NCBI GenBank assembly: GCA_021371995.1
Contig: JAJFVA010000007.1
Coordinates: 1-40,420, forward strand
Direction of reading: 5' to 3'
Source: Methanoregulaceae archaeon
GTDB taxonomy: Archaea > Halobacteriota > Methanomicrobia > Methanomicrobiales > Methanospirillaceae
DNA length: 40,420 bases
In this document: piece after piece, positions 16,708 through 24,869 of the stretch
Layout of the letters: each line of letters starts with the position of its first letter
Numbering within the stretch: the first letter of the stretch is position 1
Notes under the pieces: model-generated
Told to the model about the DNA's origin: nothing
Databases searched by the model: none
What the model saw: the letters and a program-made list of their open reading frames with translations, nothing else
Made by a program: the position numbers and the translations under genes

Positions 16708-16878
16708 TTACAAGCTTGTCATCGGTGAATCACACCGGGGACATCTCATAGCATAACAAGGTACCGGAAAAGATCGTGAACGCTCATACCCGCAATTCGG
16801 GCACCTGCAGGTATCTTTGGGAGTTCCGCATACCTCATGCCCTTTTCCTGCAGGTTCACTTCTTTTTCTCCCTGTCAT
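16708..16878 (-). CDS. Small zinc-ribbon protein
   Basis: 56-residue ORF. Residues carry Cys17, Cys24, Cys26, Cys29, Cys42, Cys47 and Cys50, with the core CRCPNCGYE and PCYAMRCPRCDSPMTSL. This matches a widespread small-protein pattern (CPxCG...PCxxxxCPxCGxxM) seen in methanogens and other anaerobes, probably a Zn or Fe-S rubredoxin-like knuckle. It opens with MTGRKRSEPAGKG. GTGGGGT lies just upstream. Function unknown. Confidence 0.7.
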   Translation of the reverse strand: MTGRKRSEPAGKGHEVCGTPKDTCRCPNCGYERSRSFPVPCYAMRCPRCDSPMTSL

Positions 16879-16884
16879 TTATAC

Positions 16885-17193
16885 CCCACATAGAGAGCTG
16901 ACATTCTTTTATCATCAAACATTCGAAAATTCCGGGAGGAGAACGATATTCCGGAACCGGCGGTTTTTCAAAAAAATCATTGATAATCAGATATGATACA
17001 ATCATCTGGGGTTCAGGCCGGGGAGTCAACCGACCAGTTTTTGGTATCTGAAATCGTCAAGATTCCCCCTCCATAGCCTTCCGGCAGAATTGGATCATCG
17101 GACTTCCCAGGCACAATCTCTCATATCTCCACCGAACCTGCTTATTGATACTTTTAAATACCCCGGAAATGACCCTTAACCTATAACGGACTG
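16885..17193. other. Intergenic region with the promoter of the PEGA protein gene
   Basis: About 310 bp in which I see no gene. Near its right end is a TATA-like CTTTTAAATA at 17,149-17,158, about 36-45 bp before the ATG of the PEGA-domain gene, giving a short leader. Confidence 0.5.
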
Positions 17194-18072
17194 ATGGTAA
17201 TGAAACTTTACATACCCGCTGTGATTGTGGTAATAGCTGCAATCCTTGTCCCGGCCGTTGCTGCCGCTGATGACGCTGCACCAATAGGTGGTGACATGGG
17301 AACTTACCGGATTCATGGTAATGTGGAATCTGCAAGGGTCTACTTTGACGGAGAATTCAAAGGAAATATTACAAACGGTATTCTCGATGTCCCCGTCTAT
17401 GTCACGGGGACTCCATATCGCTCGTTTTCCGTCGAAAAAGAGGGATACTTCACCGATTCCGGCCCGATAAATTCTGTTCCTTCAAAAGGATCGGTTGTTA
17501 ATATCTACGCAACCCTCTCTGCCATACCCCCGATCGAATACGGAACGCTCCATGTCCTGGTAACTCCAACCCTCTCTTCCGTTTCTCTTGACGGCAAATT
17601 TGTCGATGTAGTCCCTGTAACCGGGGTCCTCATCATCCGCGATGTGGTTCCCGGAAACCATGTGGTTCAGGTTTCCAAACAGGGGTATGCAGCGGCCACG
17701 AACGATGTCTATGTTTCAAAGAACGAGATAAAAAAGGTGCCCATAACCCTGTCAGCAGCAGATAACGGACCCCTGTCCATAACGTCCACACCACCGGGTG
17801 CAGAGGTGATCCTTGACGGTCAAACCATTGGGGTAACCCCGCTTACCCTGCCCGATGTAAGTGGAGGGCAGCACAGCATCGTGCTGAAAATGGAAGGATA
17901 TAACGATTACACGGAAAACATCTCTATCACCGGGGATGGGGCAACAGTAACCGCCATCCTTGTCCCGGCAACAGTCACTGGGGGAAGCAGTATCGGCCTT
18001 TCTCCATCCACGCTCATTGTTGCTCTTCTCGGAGCTGTTCTTCTGCTGGGCCTGAAACGGTATCCCCAATAA
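17194..18072 (+). CDS. PEGA-domain surface protein
   Basis: 292 residues. An N-terminal signal peptide (LYIPAVIVVIAAILVPAVAAA) and a C-terminal membrane anchor (STLIVALLGAVLLLGLKRYPQ) flank an extracellular region with three PEGA-like repeats: RVYFDGEFKGNITNG (~residues 47-61), SVSLDGKFVDVVPVTG (~129-144) and PPGAEVILDGQTIGVTPLTL (~204-223). The last is the canonical one, followed by HSIVLKMEGYNDYTENISI. PEGA domains occur on archaeal surface proteins and are thought to bind cell-envelope components. The start could be Met1 or Met3. Confidence 0.88.
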   Translation: MVMKLYIPAVIVVIAAILVPAVAAADDAAPIGGDMGTYRIHGNVESARVYFDGEFKGNITNGILDVPVYVTGTPYRSFSVEKEGYFTDSGPINSVPSKGSVVNIYATLSAIPPIEYGTLHVLVTPTLSSVSLDGKFVDVVPVTGVLIIRDVVPGNHVVQVSKQGYAAATNDVYVSKNEIKKVPITLSAADNGPLSITSTPPGAEVILDGQTIGVTPLTLPDVSGGQHSIVLKMEGYNDYTENISITGDGATVTAILVPATVTGGSSIGLSPSTLIVALLGAVLLLGLKRYPQ

Positions 18073-18144
18073 TTTTTTTCCCCAATAACACCTGATACCT
18101 GAAGGTGGACAAATTAACATTCCAGGGAGTATGGAGGCAGAAAG

Positions 18145-18579
18145 ATGGTGCTCATTTATGACGTCCGGACCAGGACCACAAATGAAGTCGAAAAAATCAG
18201 AAGGAGCGACAAAGAGTGGCGAAGCTTCCTCACCGATGAGTCGTTCCGGGTTGCGCGAAAAGCCGGGACAGAACCAGCTTTTTCCGGTAAATATCATGAT
18301 TTTCATGGCAGGGGCATCTACCAGTGCGTCTGCTGCGGCACCGATCTCTTCAGTTCTGATACAAAGTTTGAATCGGGGACCGGATGGCCGAGTTTTTATA
18401 CACCGGTCAATGACCATAACCTGCTCACCCGGGTCGATCAGAGTTACGGGATGATACGAACTGAAGTGCTCTGTGCCCGTTGCGACGCCCACCTTGGTCA
18501 CGTATTCGACGATGGACCGCCCCCGACGCATAAGCGTTTCTGCATGAACTCGGCATCCCTTCAGTTCCTGCCTGGATGA
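18145..18579 (+). CDS. msrB: Peptide-methionine (R)-S-oxide reductase MsrB
   Basis: Repairs R-methionine sulfoxide in proteins. 144 residues: zinc-binding pairs Cys61/Cys64 (CVCC) and Cys110/Cys113 (CARC), GTGWPSFY substrate loop, HLGHVFDDGPPPTHKRFCMNS with the catalytic Cys133. GGAGG lies 7 nt before the ATG. No MsrA is adjacent. It has its own transcription unit after the PEGA gene. Confidence 0.96.
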   Translation: MVLIYDVRTRTTNEVEKIRRSDKEWRSFLTDESFRVARKAGTEPAFSGKYHDFHGRGIYQCVCCGTDLFSSDTKFESGTGWPSFYTPVNDHNLLTRVDQSYGMIRTEVLCARCDAHLGHVFDDGPPPTHKRFCMNSASLQFLPG

Positions 18580-18761
18580 AATAGCAGAAAAAATTCCTCC
18601 ACGGTCACTTTTTAACGGCTTTTACTTACAATGGAACAGCGTCTGGATATTCATCGTGCCCCAGGGCTATGAGAAATTAATCTCTGAAATAGTCAAGGTT
18701 AAATGATTCCGGTGGCTTTGAAAGAATTATTTTGAGGATGGACTTCCTATGCTAGATATCG

Positions 18762-19031
18762 ATGCGGCCCTGCCTTACTGAAGCACTAACCAACATTCGA
18801 GGCGGGCTTACGGGGGTCCTTATTTACCTCGTGATTACCGTTCTTGTGTACTTTGCTGCATTCATGGCTGCGTTGGGCAATGATACGCCTGCGGCCCGGT
18901 TCGTTCTTGCGGTTGCAGAGACATATGCCGTGGTAGCTTACCCCTTCTGGGCTGTTCCGATATCATACATCCTCGGAGGCTGTTTTTTATATACCGAGAA
19001 CCCCAGTGACGAAAATATCAGGAGTGAGTGA
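18762..19031 (+). CDS. Small membrane protein
   Basis: 89 residues with two membrane segments (GVLIYLVITVLVYFAAFMAA and TYAVVAYPFWAVPISYILGG) and a short acidic tail. The ATG at 18,762 has no nearby ribosome-binding site; the GAGGATGG at ~18,733 instead serves an overlapping 10-codon frame from 18,749 (MLDIDAALPY), so translation may be coupled or the start misjudged. Its TGA is directly followed by the next gene's GTG, so it belongs to the DUF362-permease operon. Unknown function. Confidence 0.62.
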   Translation: MRPCLTEALTNIRGGLTGVLIYLVITVLVYFAAFMAALGNDTPAARFVLAVAETYAVVAYPFWAVPISYILGGCFLYTENPSDENIRSE

Positions 19032-20243
19032 GTGGCCATGGGAGACCCACGAATCGTCTCCGCCATCAGGTGTGCCACATATGATAAGGAAGAAGTAATC
19101 AATGCAGTCCGGAAAGCTGCGGAGTCACTCGGCGGAATCGAATCATACATAAGCCGGGGCAGCAGGGTGCTTGTCAAGCCAAATCTCCTGCAGGGACTAT
19201 CTCCTGATCGGTGTGTTACTACCCATCCCGCTGTGGTGGGAGCGGTCTGCACGCTACTTGGGGAACTCGGGTGCAAAGTAGTGATCGCTGACAGTCCGGG
19301 CGGTGGAATCCGTTACACCCAGGCAAACCTTCGATCCCTTTACCATGCAGCCGGGTATGATATCATCGCGGAAGATACCGGGGCAGAACTGAACTATGAC
19401 ACCAGTTTCTACGATCACTTCTTCCCTGAAGGACGGTATGCAAAGCGGTTTCCGGTTATCAGTCCTGTAAAGGATTGCGACCATATCCTGGTTGTTTCAA
19501 AGGCAAAGACGCATCTGTGGACCCTTTTTTCCGGTGGTGCAAAAAACCTTTTCGGGGTGATACCCGGCCTTGAAAAGCCGATTCATCATGCACGGTTCCG
19601 GGATCCTCTCCATTTTGGAGGGATGATTCTCGATCTCAACGAGGCACTCATGCCCTCCCTCCAAATCATGGATGGCATTATTGCGATGGAAGGAGACGGC
19701 CCTTCATCGGGCACCCCACGACCTCTCGGTTTGATACTGGCAAGCCCTGACTGGACCGCAATTGATAGTATTGCCTGCAGGATGATCGGGATTCCCCCGC
19801 TTGACGTGCCTACCATAAAAGCTGCGATAGATCGGGGGGATATCAGGAGTTATCAGACTGATATTCTCCTTACTGGCGATGCATCCGATTTCCAGGTCAC
19901 CCGGGGATTCAGGCTGCCTTCCACCTATCGTGGGGAAGGGAAAGGGGTTCAGAAGAATCTTCTCCTCAGTACACTCCACAATCTGGGCAGGCTCTATACG
20001 TATTACCCTGTTCTCAACCGATCCCGCTGCGAACAGTGCGGACGTTGCGCCATGATCTGTCCGGTAAAGGCTATCTCATTCCATTCAAAAATCCCGGAGA
20101 TAAACCGGAAAACCTGTATCAGGTGTTATTGCTGCCATGAGATCTGTCCCGCCGGTGCGATTCAGTTAAAACCCGGACTTGCCCGCTGGATTATTCCAAA
20201 GGTGACAGGCCTAATTATGAACGGGAACGATGGGGAAGAATAA
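19032..20243 (+). CDS. DUF362 domain protein with two [4Fe-4S] motifs
   Basis: 403 residues. Residues ~1-320 are the DUF362 domain (RVLVKPNLLQG, CVTTHPAVVGAV, VVIADSPGGG, SKAKTHLWTLFSGGAKNLFG, DGIIAMEGDGP). The C-terminus has a 2x[4Fe-4S] ferredoxin: CEQCGRCAMICPV and CIRCYCCHEICPAG. A soluble, redox-active protein of unknown substrate. The start is either GTG 19,032, flush with the previous stop, or ATG 19,038, which has better spacing to GGAGTGA. It overlaps the permease gene. Confidence 0.9.
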   Translation: MAMGDPRIVSAIRCATYDKEEVINAVRKAAESLGGIESYISRGSRVLVKPNLLQGLSPDRCVTTHPAVVGAVCTLLGELGCKVVIADSPGGGIRYTQANLRSLYHAAGYDIIAEDTGAELNYDTSFYDHFFPEGRYAKRFPVISPVKDCDHILVVSKAKTHLWTLFSGGAKNLFGVIPGLEKPIHHARFRDPLHFGGMILDLNEALMPSLQIMDGIIAMEGDGPSSGTPRPLGLILASPDWTAIDSIACRMIGIPPLDVPTIKAAIDRGDIRSYQTDILLTGDASDFQVTRGFRLPSTYRGEGKGVQKNLLLSTLHNLGRLYTYYPVLNRSRCEQCGRCAMICPVKAISFHSKIPEINRKTCIRCYCCHEICPAGAIQLKPGLARWIIPKVTGLIMNGNDGEE

Positions 20244-21423
20244 TCCCGCGTGTGCGGAGAGGATGATGCAAGGAGAGCGATACCGGAAATCCCTTGGCCT
20301 TACCGAACTTGTCAGTCTCGGTATTGGCGGGACTATCGGTTCGGGGATTTTCGTAGTACCCGGCATTGCTGCTGGTATTCTTGGCCCTTCTTCGCTCCTA
20401 GCATGGATTATTGTTGCCGTATCAGCATCATGCGTCCTTCTTTCTCTCGCATGGCTTGTGCAGAGAGCCGGGTTCCGGGAGTCCTTCTATACCCTTTTTT
20501 CACGGGTCTTTGGTGAGCACGTCTCGGCAGCCCTTGTCATTCTTTACCTTGTGTCGGGTATTTTGGGGATATGTACGATTGCCGCCGGGATCGGACAGTA
20601 TCTTTCATTTTTTGGAATAGGGGGCATCCTATTTCTTGAACTTCTCATCATCGGGGTGTTCTGTGCAATTAATCTGATTGGTATCACCCTTTCAGGAATT
20701 ACCGAGAACATTCTTACCGCCCTTAAAGTAATCCCGCTCGTTGTAATTGCTGTCCTTCTCCTTCCGGCAATCGAGCTTGAAAACCTTGTTCCTCTCGTAC
20801 CGCTCACTGCCACAGGTCTCGTTTCAACGGTTCTCATCGTGTACTGGCCATTCACGGGATTTGAGATAAGCGCTATCCCTGTTGAGGAGATGAAAGACCC
20901 CCGGACTGTTCCAATGGCACTGGCAATTGTCATGCTGATCGTTTCGGGAATATACCTCCTCCTCAATGTTGCCCTAATCGGGAGTGTTGGGAGCACAGTC
21001 CTCGCTGCGTCCCCCGCACCGATTGCCACGGCAGTGGGTTTTGTTTTTTCCCGCTCAGGATCAATCGTTGCTGTGATTGGTATCATCGCAATGCTTTCGG
21101 CCCTGAATGCCTACCTTGTCGGGGGGTCACGTGTCCTCCATGGCACTGCAGTAACGCGACATCATTCCTGGCTCGAAGGTCTGAATCCGCGCGGGACACC
21201 GACAGTTCCGCTCCTTCTTATTTCCCTTCTCTCTTCAGGGGCGCTCCTCTTTTCAAACAGCTTTGAAAGGCTTGCAGTGCTCTCTGTGCTTGCGACTCTT
21301 GTTCCTTATCTGTTTTTCTGCATCGCTGCTTTTATTGTGATCCCGGAAATTCCGAAGCGGATGATTGCTTTTGCAGGTATAGCCAGCAGCGGCGGGCTGC
21401 TCCTCCTCTCATTCCTTTTCTGA
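20230..21423 (+). CDS. APC-family amino acid permease
   Basis: 397 residues with about 12 membrane segments. The APC signature GIGGTIGSGIFVVPGIAA is in TM1, YWPFTGFEISAIPVEEMKDP in the TM6 region, and SALNAYLVGGSRVLHG near TM8. Substrate not predictable. The start at 20,230 overlaps the DUF362 gene; later ATGs at 20,263/20,266 are possible because GGAGAGG immediately precedes them and the TM1 region begins later. The overlap suggests a shared role with the upstream iron-sulfur protein. Confidence 0.9.
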   Translation: MGKNNPACAERMMQGERYRKSLGLTELVSLGIGGTIGSGIFVVPGIAAGILGPSSLLAWIIVAVSASCVLLSLAWLVQRAGFRESFYTLFSRVFGEHVSAALVILYLVSGILGICTIAAGIGQYLSFFGIGGILFLELLIIGVFCAINLIGITLSGITENILTALKVIPLVVIAVLLLPAIELENLVPLVPLTATGLVSTVLIVYWPFTGFEISAIPVEEMKDPRTVPMALAIVMLIVSGIYLLLNVALIGSVGSTVLAASPAPIATAVGFVFSRSGSIVAVIGIIAMLSALNAYLVGGSRVLHGTAVTRHHSWLEGLNPRGTPTVPLLLISLLSSGALLFSNSFERLAVLSVLATLVPYLFFCIAAFIVIPEIPKRMIAFAGIASSGGLLLLSFLF

Positions 21424-21553
21424 CAGGGAACCTAGATCCCTGAACGGATGAGAGGTATAAGGGGATATCCAGGAACAGTATGAATCCCGAACCCGTACTA
21501 TCCACCTATTTTTTATATTACTCCTTTCCTCCCTGTAAGAGGAAGGAGGAATT

Positions 21554-21634
21554 ATGAGAGAGAATATTCTGATGGCCGCTGCAATCATCGTTTTTTCGTG
21601 TGTCCCGGTTATCCAGCTCATTGGCGGCTTCTAG
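21554..21634 (+). CDS. 26-residue single-pass membrane microprotein
   Basis: ORF MRENILMAAAIIVFSCVPVI followed by QLIGGF. It is preceded by AAGGAGGAATT, one of the strongest ribosome-binding sites in the window, and by a TATA-like TTTTTTATATTA at 21,508-21,519. The product is one hydrophobic helix with a charged N-terminus. A T-rich run (CGCTTTTTTT) follows the TAG as a terminator. It is too small for standard gene callers. Function unknown. Confidence 0.65.
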   Translation: MRENILMAAAIIVFSCVPVIQLIGGF

Positions 21635-21696
21635 ATAACCCGCTTTTTTTCACGTTAGTTATTTCCCGTCACTTTTTAAAATGAGTATCATCAGCT

Positions 21697-22032
21697 ATGA
21701 CCTGCACCAGAGAGCAGTTGCTGGAGCGATGGAGAGAGAATCCCCGGATACGGGGGATATTTTCCCGGGCATGGCGTTCATGGAACGCTGCAATCAAACA
21801 AAACCGCTGGGTACGGTAGGACCAGAAAAAGGAGAGGGAAACAATAACCGAAAAGGTATGTCCTTTTGACAAAAAACCCTGTATAAAAGAGCGGTGCGCT
21901 GTCTACAGGGAAGAGTCCGGCGTATGTGCATTTCTTCTTACCGGAAGGATGGGGGCAGGGCATTCATCCCCGCAAAAAAGCAATACGGAGGACCGGGCCT
22001 CAGGCAAGTACAAGGCTCATCTTTTTGAATAA
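21697..22032 (+). pseudogene. Small Cys-rich methanogen protein interrupted by an in-frame TAG
   Basis: One continuous frame of 111 codons with a single TAG at 21,817-21,819. Before it are 40 codons of basic, Trp-rich helix (MTCTREQLLERWRENPRIRG, then IFSRAWRSWNAAIKQNRWVR). After it comes DQKKERETITEKVCPFDKKP, then CIKERCAVYREESGVCAFLL, a Cys4 motif typical of small metal-binding proteins in methanogens. The TAG could be a Trp-to-stop mutation. Alternatively the downstream part is translated alone: an ATA at 21,844 lies ~7 nt after AAGGAGAGGG, but ATA starts are unusual. Confidence 0.55.
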
Positions 22033-22041
22033 ATTTTCCTT

Positions 22042-22161
22042 ATGGAAATTACAAAAAGGTCCGGTGCTGATAGTGACCATGAAGGTGGCTGCTGTGGACC
22101 CCAAATTGCGATCTCCTCTCGTGACCAGACATGGCATAACCTTATTACAGAGGCTGACTGA
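22042..22161 (+). CDS. Possible 39-residue ORF
   Basis: ORF starting MEITKRSGADSDHEGGCCGP and ending NLITEAD, in the gap between two small Cys proteins. The GGCCGP motif and coding-like composition make it worth noting, but there is no clear ribosome-binding site and no family recognised. Confidence 0.25.
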   Translation: MEITKRSGADSDHEGGCCGPQIAISSRDQTWHNLITEAD

Positions 22162-22184
22162 TCCATCCTATTGAGGTGAGGGCA

Positions 22185-22340
22185 ATGTGTACCGTTGGTG
22201 GACCTGTCGATATGGAGCTACCGCCCGAACGGGTGACAGGAAAGAATTACAAATGCAATGAATGCGGAGAGAGATTCAAGGGGGTAGGAAAACATCCGAT
22301 GTGTCCTTCCTGCCAGTCCGAGGATGTTGTCGAAGTCTAA
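22185..22340 (+). CDS. Small zinc-ribbon protein
   Basis: 51 residues. Starts MCTVGGPVDMELPPERVTGK, then a single zinc ribbon with Cys24, Cys27, Cys40 and Cys43 (CNECGERFKG, MCPSCQSEDVVEV). GAGGTGAGG precedes the ATG at good spacing. I recognise the style as a conserved methanogen microprotein; function unknown. It is convergent with fwdC. Confidence 0.75.
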   Translation: MCTVGGPVDMELPPERVTGKNYKCNECGERFKGVGKHPMCPSCQSEDVVEV

Positions 22341-22404
22341 TCAGTCATATAGTGTTTTTTTAAAATATCATTTTCATCTGACGTAATCTGATATCAACTC
22401 GTGA

Positions 22405-23172
22405 TCATTTCTTTCTTATCAGGAGAGTGCCCTTCCCCCGGTTAGCAACATCGCCCCTGAACACCATCATCTGGAAGCGTTGGCCTTCATATTCTCTCTC
22501 TTCAATGCCATTGCTTCTGAACGTAGGGAGCATTGCATCAGCATTTCCAAAGATCATGCAGGTTCCTCCCGTCATATTTCCACACGGCCGGTGGCAGTTC
22601 CCTCCGATGATCAGGGTTCCGCCCCGCATCTCGACCCCGGTGAGATCTCCGCAATCACCATGGATCCGGACCTCTCCCCCACAAAGGTACTCTGCTGTAA
22701 AATCACCGGAATTGCCCATCACCTCAACAGTACCGCCCCGCATGCCCCGTTTTTCACCACGATATCCCGCTGCACAGTAATGGCCTGCATTCCCCTCGCA
22801 GCGGATCATTCCCCCTCTCATCTCGCGGCCGAGCCATGCATCAGCATTCCCCCTAATGATAATTTCGCCCGCACTCATGAAATTCCCGCAGTGCATACCA
22901 ATATCTCCTTCAACCACAATGCGGCCTGCATTCATATACTCCCCCACCCGTTTGAGTGTTCCGGTCTCACCGGCAAGAACGATCTCAACCTGGTCAGGTG
23001 AGACCGCGGGTCCTTCAGTGGTGATGTAAAAGATCTCCTCAAGCTTCCGTTCCTTGTTCCCTTCATAGACCCGGATATCATTTTTCCGGAGGAAATTCTG
23101 GGGAATTACCGCCTCTGCCTCTATGGGAATGTGAGGGTTTTTCCGTGGTTTTGTCTGGAGAATAACCCTCAT
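22405..23172 (-). CDS. fwdC: Formylmethanofuran dehydrogenase subunit C
   Basis: Structural subunit of the enzyme that reduces CO2 to formylmethanofuran. 255 residues. A beta-helix is visible as repeated G-x-x-G elements (GDIGMHCGNFMSAGEIIIRG, MRGGMIRCEGNAG, MRGGTVEVMGNSG, MRGGTLIIGGNCH), homologous to the glutamate synthase C-terminal domain. Last gene of the eha-fwd operon; overlaps fwdA by ATGA. Confidence 0.97.
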   Translation of the reverse strand: MRVILQTKPRKNPHIPIEAEAVIPQNFLRKNDIRVYEGNKERKLEEIFYITTEGPAVSPDQVEIVLAGETGTLKRVGEYMNAGRIVVEGDIGMHCGNFMSAGEIIIRGNADAWLGREMRGGMIRCEGNAGHYCAAGYRGEKRGMRGGTVEVMGNSGDFTAEYLCGGEVRIHGDCGDLTGVEMRGGTLIIGGNCHRPCGNMTGGTCMIFGNADAMLPTFRSNGIEEREYEGQRFQMMVFRGDVANRGKGTLLIRKK

Positions 23173-24869
23173 AATGCTGCCTCTGTAGTGATACGGACCC
23201 CGCGGGGGAGATACAGGTCCTGAACAGGGTAGTTACTCATTCTTACGGTGTAGTACTGCTCAAACTTTTTAACAAATTCAGGATCGGCCGAAAGATTATA
23301 TTCAGGGGGAACGTTTGCTTTTGTCCAGATCGTGCTGTTTGCACCCTCCACTATAATATCACCGTCTCTTGCAACCACCCGGCCCCTCTTGATGGTATAC
23401 CGGGTCTTTCCAAATCCCGCCATCACCTGCTGGTAATCAGTCGAAGGATCAAGTAAGCCGGGTTTCAACGGGTAAATCGCGACATCAGCTTCGGCACCCG
23501 GAGCGAGATGCCCTTTCCCGATACCGCTAATGCCAAGCGCTTTTGCCTGTGCGGCCCTGGTCATAACCGCAATCTCATACCAGTCAAGTTCCCGGTCGAT
23601 TGCAGGGAGCGGGGCATAATGCCCGGTTCTCGGATCCAGGAGAGCCATTTCCCTTTCTCTGAACCGCCTGCTCATGAGAAGTGCAATAATTTCCGGATAC
23701 TTTACAAACGGTGCGCCATTGGGGTTATCAGTTGAGAGCATGCATTGCCATGGGTCTTTCACAAGCAGGGCGAGTTCAAGCCCGATAGCCCACATGACAC
23801 AGTTCACAAGGCTCTTCCGCGAATAATAGACAGGGATGATACCCGATCCTGTCTCGAGCTCCACATCATGATTGCTCCACTTGTTATGGTGGAGCATGTA
23901 CAGCTTAAACTCCATCGGGCCGTCGGCAGTCATGGTCGTGGTCCGGCCAAACATGATCTGTCCCATGTCAATGGCCAGCTGGGATTTGTTGTTCACTGCC
24001 CGGGCAATATCCTCGGATTTTGAACTGATATCCCTCCACGTTGACCCGCCGTAGGAATGGAACTGGAGATGTGTCAGATAGAGGCTTTGTCGCTTTGCAT
24101 TGAGGTCGGGGACAAGATCGATTGTATCGAGCGTGGTCTGGTAATTGCCCGGCACCCCGAGACAGTTGCAATGGAGGTGAACCGAATGAGGTAGGTTGAG
24201 GATCTCATTTGCCCTGATCATCGTTTCGATCATCTCACCGGGAGTCACTCCGAAATGGGGGACCTGGTCCCGGATACTATGGACATCCTCCCCAAAACCC
24301 CATGCCTCTGTCCCCCCTGGGTTGGTCAGCTTGATGGCAAATCCCTTCACCGCAGAGAGGGTCCATGCAACGACCGCGGCCGCACGGTTCACGTCCCTAT
24401 CCCGCACCGCTTCCATAATCGACCAGTTTCCGTCAAAGAGTGTGTTTGCGAGCATGTCCTGGTGAGGGGTGGCGGTAAACTCTTCATGGGTATGACGGGC
24501 TTCGAGTGGCGCCATCGCCCCTTCCAGCACGGTGGTGTATCCCATGGTGCTGTAACGGTAGGAGTTGCCGAAGGTGGTTGGCACGCTGTAGCCGGAGGTG
24601 ACATGCATCACCCCTTTTCGTGCGGTCCTGCCCGCCCGCATATCCTCGGGGCTCATGTACCGGCCGAAATTGACCTTGGTTCCGCAGACGTGCGAATGGG
24701 AGTCGATGCCGCCAGGGAGAGTGAGGCAGTGATCTGCATCGATAACTTCGGCATTTCTCCCGACTTCTTCAACAATTTTCCCGTCGCGGATTGCTATATC
24801 CATGATATCCCCTTTTATTCCTGAAAGGGGGTCAATAACATACGCGTTTCTGACCAGTAACTCGCTCAT
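23169..24869 (-). CDS. fwdA: Formylmethanofuran dehydrogenase subunit A
   Basis: Amidohydrolase-like subunit that condenses formate, made at the Mo/W site, with methanofuran at a dinuclear metal centre. 566 residues. Metal ligands recognisable: DSHSH (His58, His60), the carboxylated-lysine region GFAIKLTNPGG (Lys180), LHLHCNCLG, and STDNPNGAPF with the catalytic Asp. It overlaps fwdB and fwdC by 4 bp each. Confidence 0.97.
   Translation of the reverse strand: MSELLVRNAYVIDPLSGIKGDIMDIAIRDGKIVEEVGRNAEVIDADHCLTLPGGIDSHSHVCGTKVNFGRYMSPEDMRAGRTARKGVMHVTSGYSVPTTFGNSYRYSTMGYTTVLEGAMAPLEARHTHEEFTATPHQDMLANTLFDGNWSIMEAVRDRDVNRAAAVVAWTLSAVKGFAIKLTNPGGTEAWGFGEDVHSIRDQVPHFGVTPGEMIETMIRANEILNLPHSVHLHCNCLGVPGNYQTTLDTIDLVPDLNAKRQSLYLTHLQFHSYGGSTWRDISSKSEDIARAVNNKSQLAIDMGQIMFGRTTTMTADGPMEFKLYMLHHNKWSNHDVELETGSGIIPVYYSRKSLVNCVMWAIGLELALLVKDPWQCMLSTDNPNGAPFVKYPEIIALLMSRRFREREMALLDPRTGHYAPLPAIDRELDWYEIAVMTRAAQAKALGISGIGKGHLAPGAEADVAIYPLKPGLLDPSTDYQQVMAGFGKTRYTIKRGRVVARDGDIIVEGANSTIWTKANVPPEYNLSADPEFVKKFEQYYTVRMSNYPVQDLYLPRGVRITTEAAL

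Noticed and set aside
17752-18531. 259-codon minus-strand ORF across the PEGA gene and msrB
   Set aside because: It spans two recognised plus-strand genes and the promoter between them; no motif.
21817-21819. Pyrrolysine readthrough of the in-frame TAG
   Set aside because: No pyl genes or methylamine methyltransferases are visible, and TAG is the ordinary stop of thioredoxin, gar1, infB, ehaG and the 26-aa gene. A nonsense mutation is simpler.
24255-24824. 189-codon plus-strand ORF opposite fwdA
   Set aside because: Long only because of the codon bias of fwdA on the other strand; no family pattern and no ribosome-binding site.
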